A stretch of DNA of 64,000 bases from Mucilaginibacter kameinonensis (GTDB taxonomy: Bacteria; Bacteroidota; Bacteroidia; Sphingobacteriales; Sphingobacteriaceae), in contig NZ_RCWZ01000001.1 in assembly GCF_003675385.1 (NCBI RefSeq), positions 1,364,001-1,428,000 of the forward strand. Direction: 5' to 3'. A program made the translations under genes and the position numbers. The notes under the pieces are model-generated. The model had not been told where the DNA came from. It saw only the letters and a program-made list of their open reading frames with translations, and did not search any database. Below, in pieces: positions 63,090 through 64,000 of this stretch (its first letter is position 1; each line of letters begins with the position of its first letter).

Positions 63090-64000
63090 ATGAGAAAATT
63101 TTTACTACTCAGGCATGGGGGAAATCCTCATGTGCAGTGGCCGCCCAGTAAGTGGAGCCCAAAAGTAATGCTAATCGCTTTTTTCATCATGACCGGTTTC
63201 CTTTTTTCGTTTAGTGCGTCTGCGCAAAATAAAATTAAGGTTTCGGGAACTGTGACAGACACCACCGGCCTGGCGCTAACAGGCGTAGCCGTAAGGGTGC
63301 AAGGTACACAAGGTGGAACAACGACTGATGCTCAGGGTAACTTTTCACTTAATGTACCTACAGCAAACAGTACATTAACATTTACTTACATCGGCTACGT
63401 TGCACAAGAGATTGCCCTGCAAGGCAGAACAACCCTTAAAGTTCGGCTTCGCGAAACAAATTCATCATTGCAGGAGGTTGTAGTAACCGGTTACGGCTCA
63501 CAGAAAAAGTCATCCATTACCGGTGCTATTTCCAGCGTAACCAGTAAGGACATCGATCGTGTACACGCGGGTTCAACCGTTAGTACAACGCTTGCCGGTA
63601 AAATTCCGGGTGTAACCTTCAGACAATCAGAAGGCAGGCCAGGTGCCAGCGCAAGTATCCAGATCCGTAACATGGGTGCACCATTATATGTAATTGATGG
63701 TATCCAGCAGGATGAAGGCCAGTTTAACAACCTTGCTCCAAACGACGTTGAAAGTATCGCAGTATTGAAAGACGCATCTGCCGCAATTTACGGTGTGCGT
63801 GCTGCAAATGGCGTTGTGGTGGTAACTACCAAAAAAGGTTCGGGCGACTCACGTGTTAACATTGATGCTTATCTTGGTTTCCAAAACTGGTACCGTTTCC
63901 CTAACGTATTAACCAATTCGTATGATTACATGCGTTATTTGGCTGATGCACAGGTTAACAGCAACGGTTCAACAACCATTACCCAGGCTGATCTTGACAA
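63090..64000 (+). CDS. SusC/RagA-type TonB-dependent receptor (3' end outside window)
   Basis: The first 303 residues are present. Long signal region MRKFLLLRHGGNPHVQWPPS...LIAFFIMTGFLFSFSASAQN. Carboxypeptidase-D regulatory-like domain (about 48-125, VSGTVTDTTGLALTGVAVRVQGT, GGTTTDAQGNFSLNVP). Linker LQEVVVTGYGSQKKSSITGAISSV and plug (LAGKIPGVTFRQSEGRPGASASIQIRNMGAPLYVIDGIQ, NDVESIAVLKDASAAIYGVRAANGVVVVTTKKG). It imports oligosaccharides with a SusD partner, presumably encoded just beyond the window. Probably activated by the divergent HTCS, and the polysaccharide seems to contain arabinose. Confidence 0.95.
   Translation, partial: MRKFLLLRHGGNPHVQWPPSKWSPKVMLIAFFIMTGFLFSFSASAQNKIKVSGTVTDTTGLALTGVAVRVQGTQGGTTTDAQGNFSLNVPTANSTLTFTYIGYVAQEIALQGRTTLKVRLRETNSSLQEVVVTGYGSQKKSSITGAISSVTSKDIDRVHAGSTVSTTLAGKIPGVTFRQSEGRPGASASIQIRNMGAPLYVIDGIQQDEGQFNNLAPNDVESIAVLKDASAAIYGVRAANGVVVVTTKKGSGDSRVNIDAYLGFQNWYRFPNVLTNSYDYMRYLADAQVNSNGSTTITQADLD

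Noticed and set aside
1..64000. tRNA or rRNA genes
   Set aside because: I looked for T-loop GTTCGAATC-like and rRNA-like segments in the intergenic regions and found none.

Overview
The window is chromosomal DNA from a Bacteroidota bacterium. It most resembles the Sphingobacteriaceae (Mucilaginibacter/Pedobacter type). Evidence: a SusC-type receptor, a hybrid two-component regulator, a short primary sigma factor, TAnnTTTG promoter elements just upstream of several genes, TTG starts without strong Shine-Dalgarno sites, and many palindromic intergenic repeats. The placement is inferred from gene content; no rRNA, tRNA or CRISPR array was seen.

Layout. 1-7.5 kb: the start of a DUF6607-like gene, a large HTH-plus-P-loop (STAND-like) protein, a DUF892 ferritin-like protein, and an uncharacterised 184-aa protein next to a FecA-like TonB receptor. 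7.6-31 kb is mostly housekeeping: a lone receiver protein, tdk, the wall-elongation operon mreB-mreC-mreD-mrdA-rodA downstream of purN and purH, a YiaK-type dehydrogenase, an antitoxin-like gene with a nonsense-broken PIN toxin, an RluA-family pseudouridine synthase, panB, carA, a Cdd1-family protein, the primary sigma factor and an AsmA-family protein. 28.9-32.1 kb holds small accessory enzymes and an AraC regulator.

32.5-64 kb is a large locus for arabinose-containing polysaccharide. An AraC regulator and a GH43-like enzyme precede a non-canonical arabinose/fucose isomerase, then araB-araD-GH27-araA, an SSS sugar/sodium symporter, a mutarotase lipoprotein, a GH51 arabinofuranosidase, two further GH43 enzymes and a GH2 enzyme. 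A VCBS/ASPIC lipoprotein and a vanadium-haloperoxidase-like lipoprotein follow, divergently oriented. The window closes with a hybrid two-component regulator divergent from a SusC receptor that runs off the end. Together these suggest outer-membrane import, removal of arabinosyl and galactosyl residues, uptake of free sugars, and L-arabinose conversion to xylulose 5-phosphate.

The most unusual signals are: (1) a four-helix-bundle gene between purN and purH enclosed by 32-bp inverted repeats, with a gene-less relative of the same repeat between mreB and mreC; (2) several distinct families of iterated or palindromic intergenic repeats, three of which abut predicted promoters; (3) a PIN toxin gene with two in-frame TAA codons but otherwise intact; (4) a small ORF near 58.7 kb with an in-frame amber codon; (5) a 33-codon open frame in the carA leader whose stop overlaps the carA start; and (6) two unrelated-looking arabinose isomerase-type genes in one locus.
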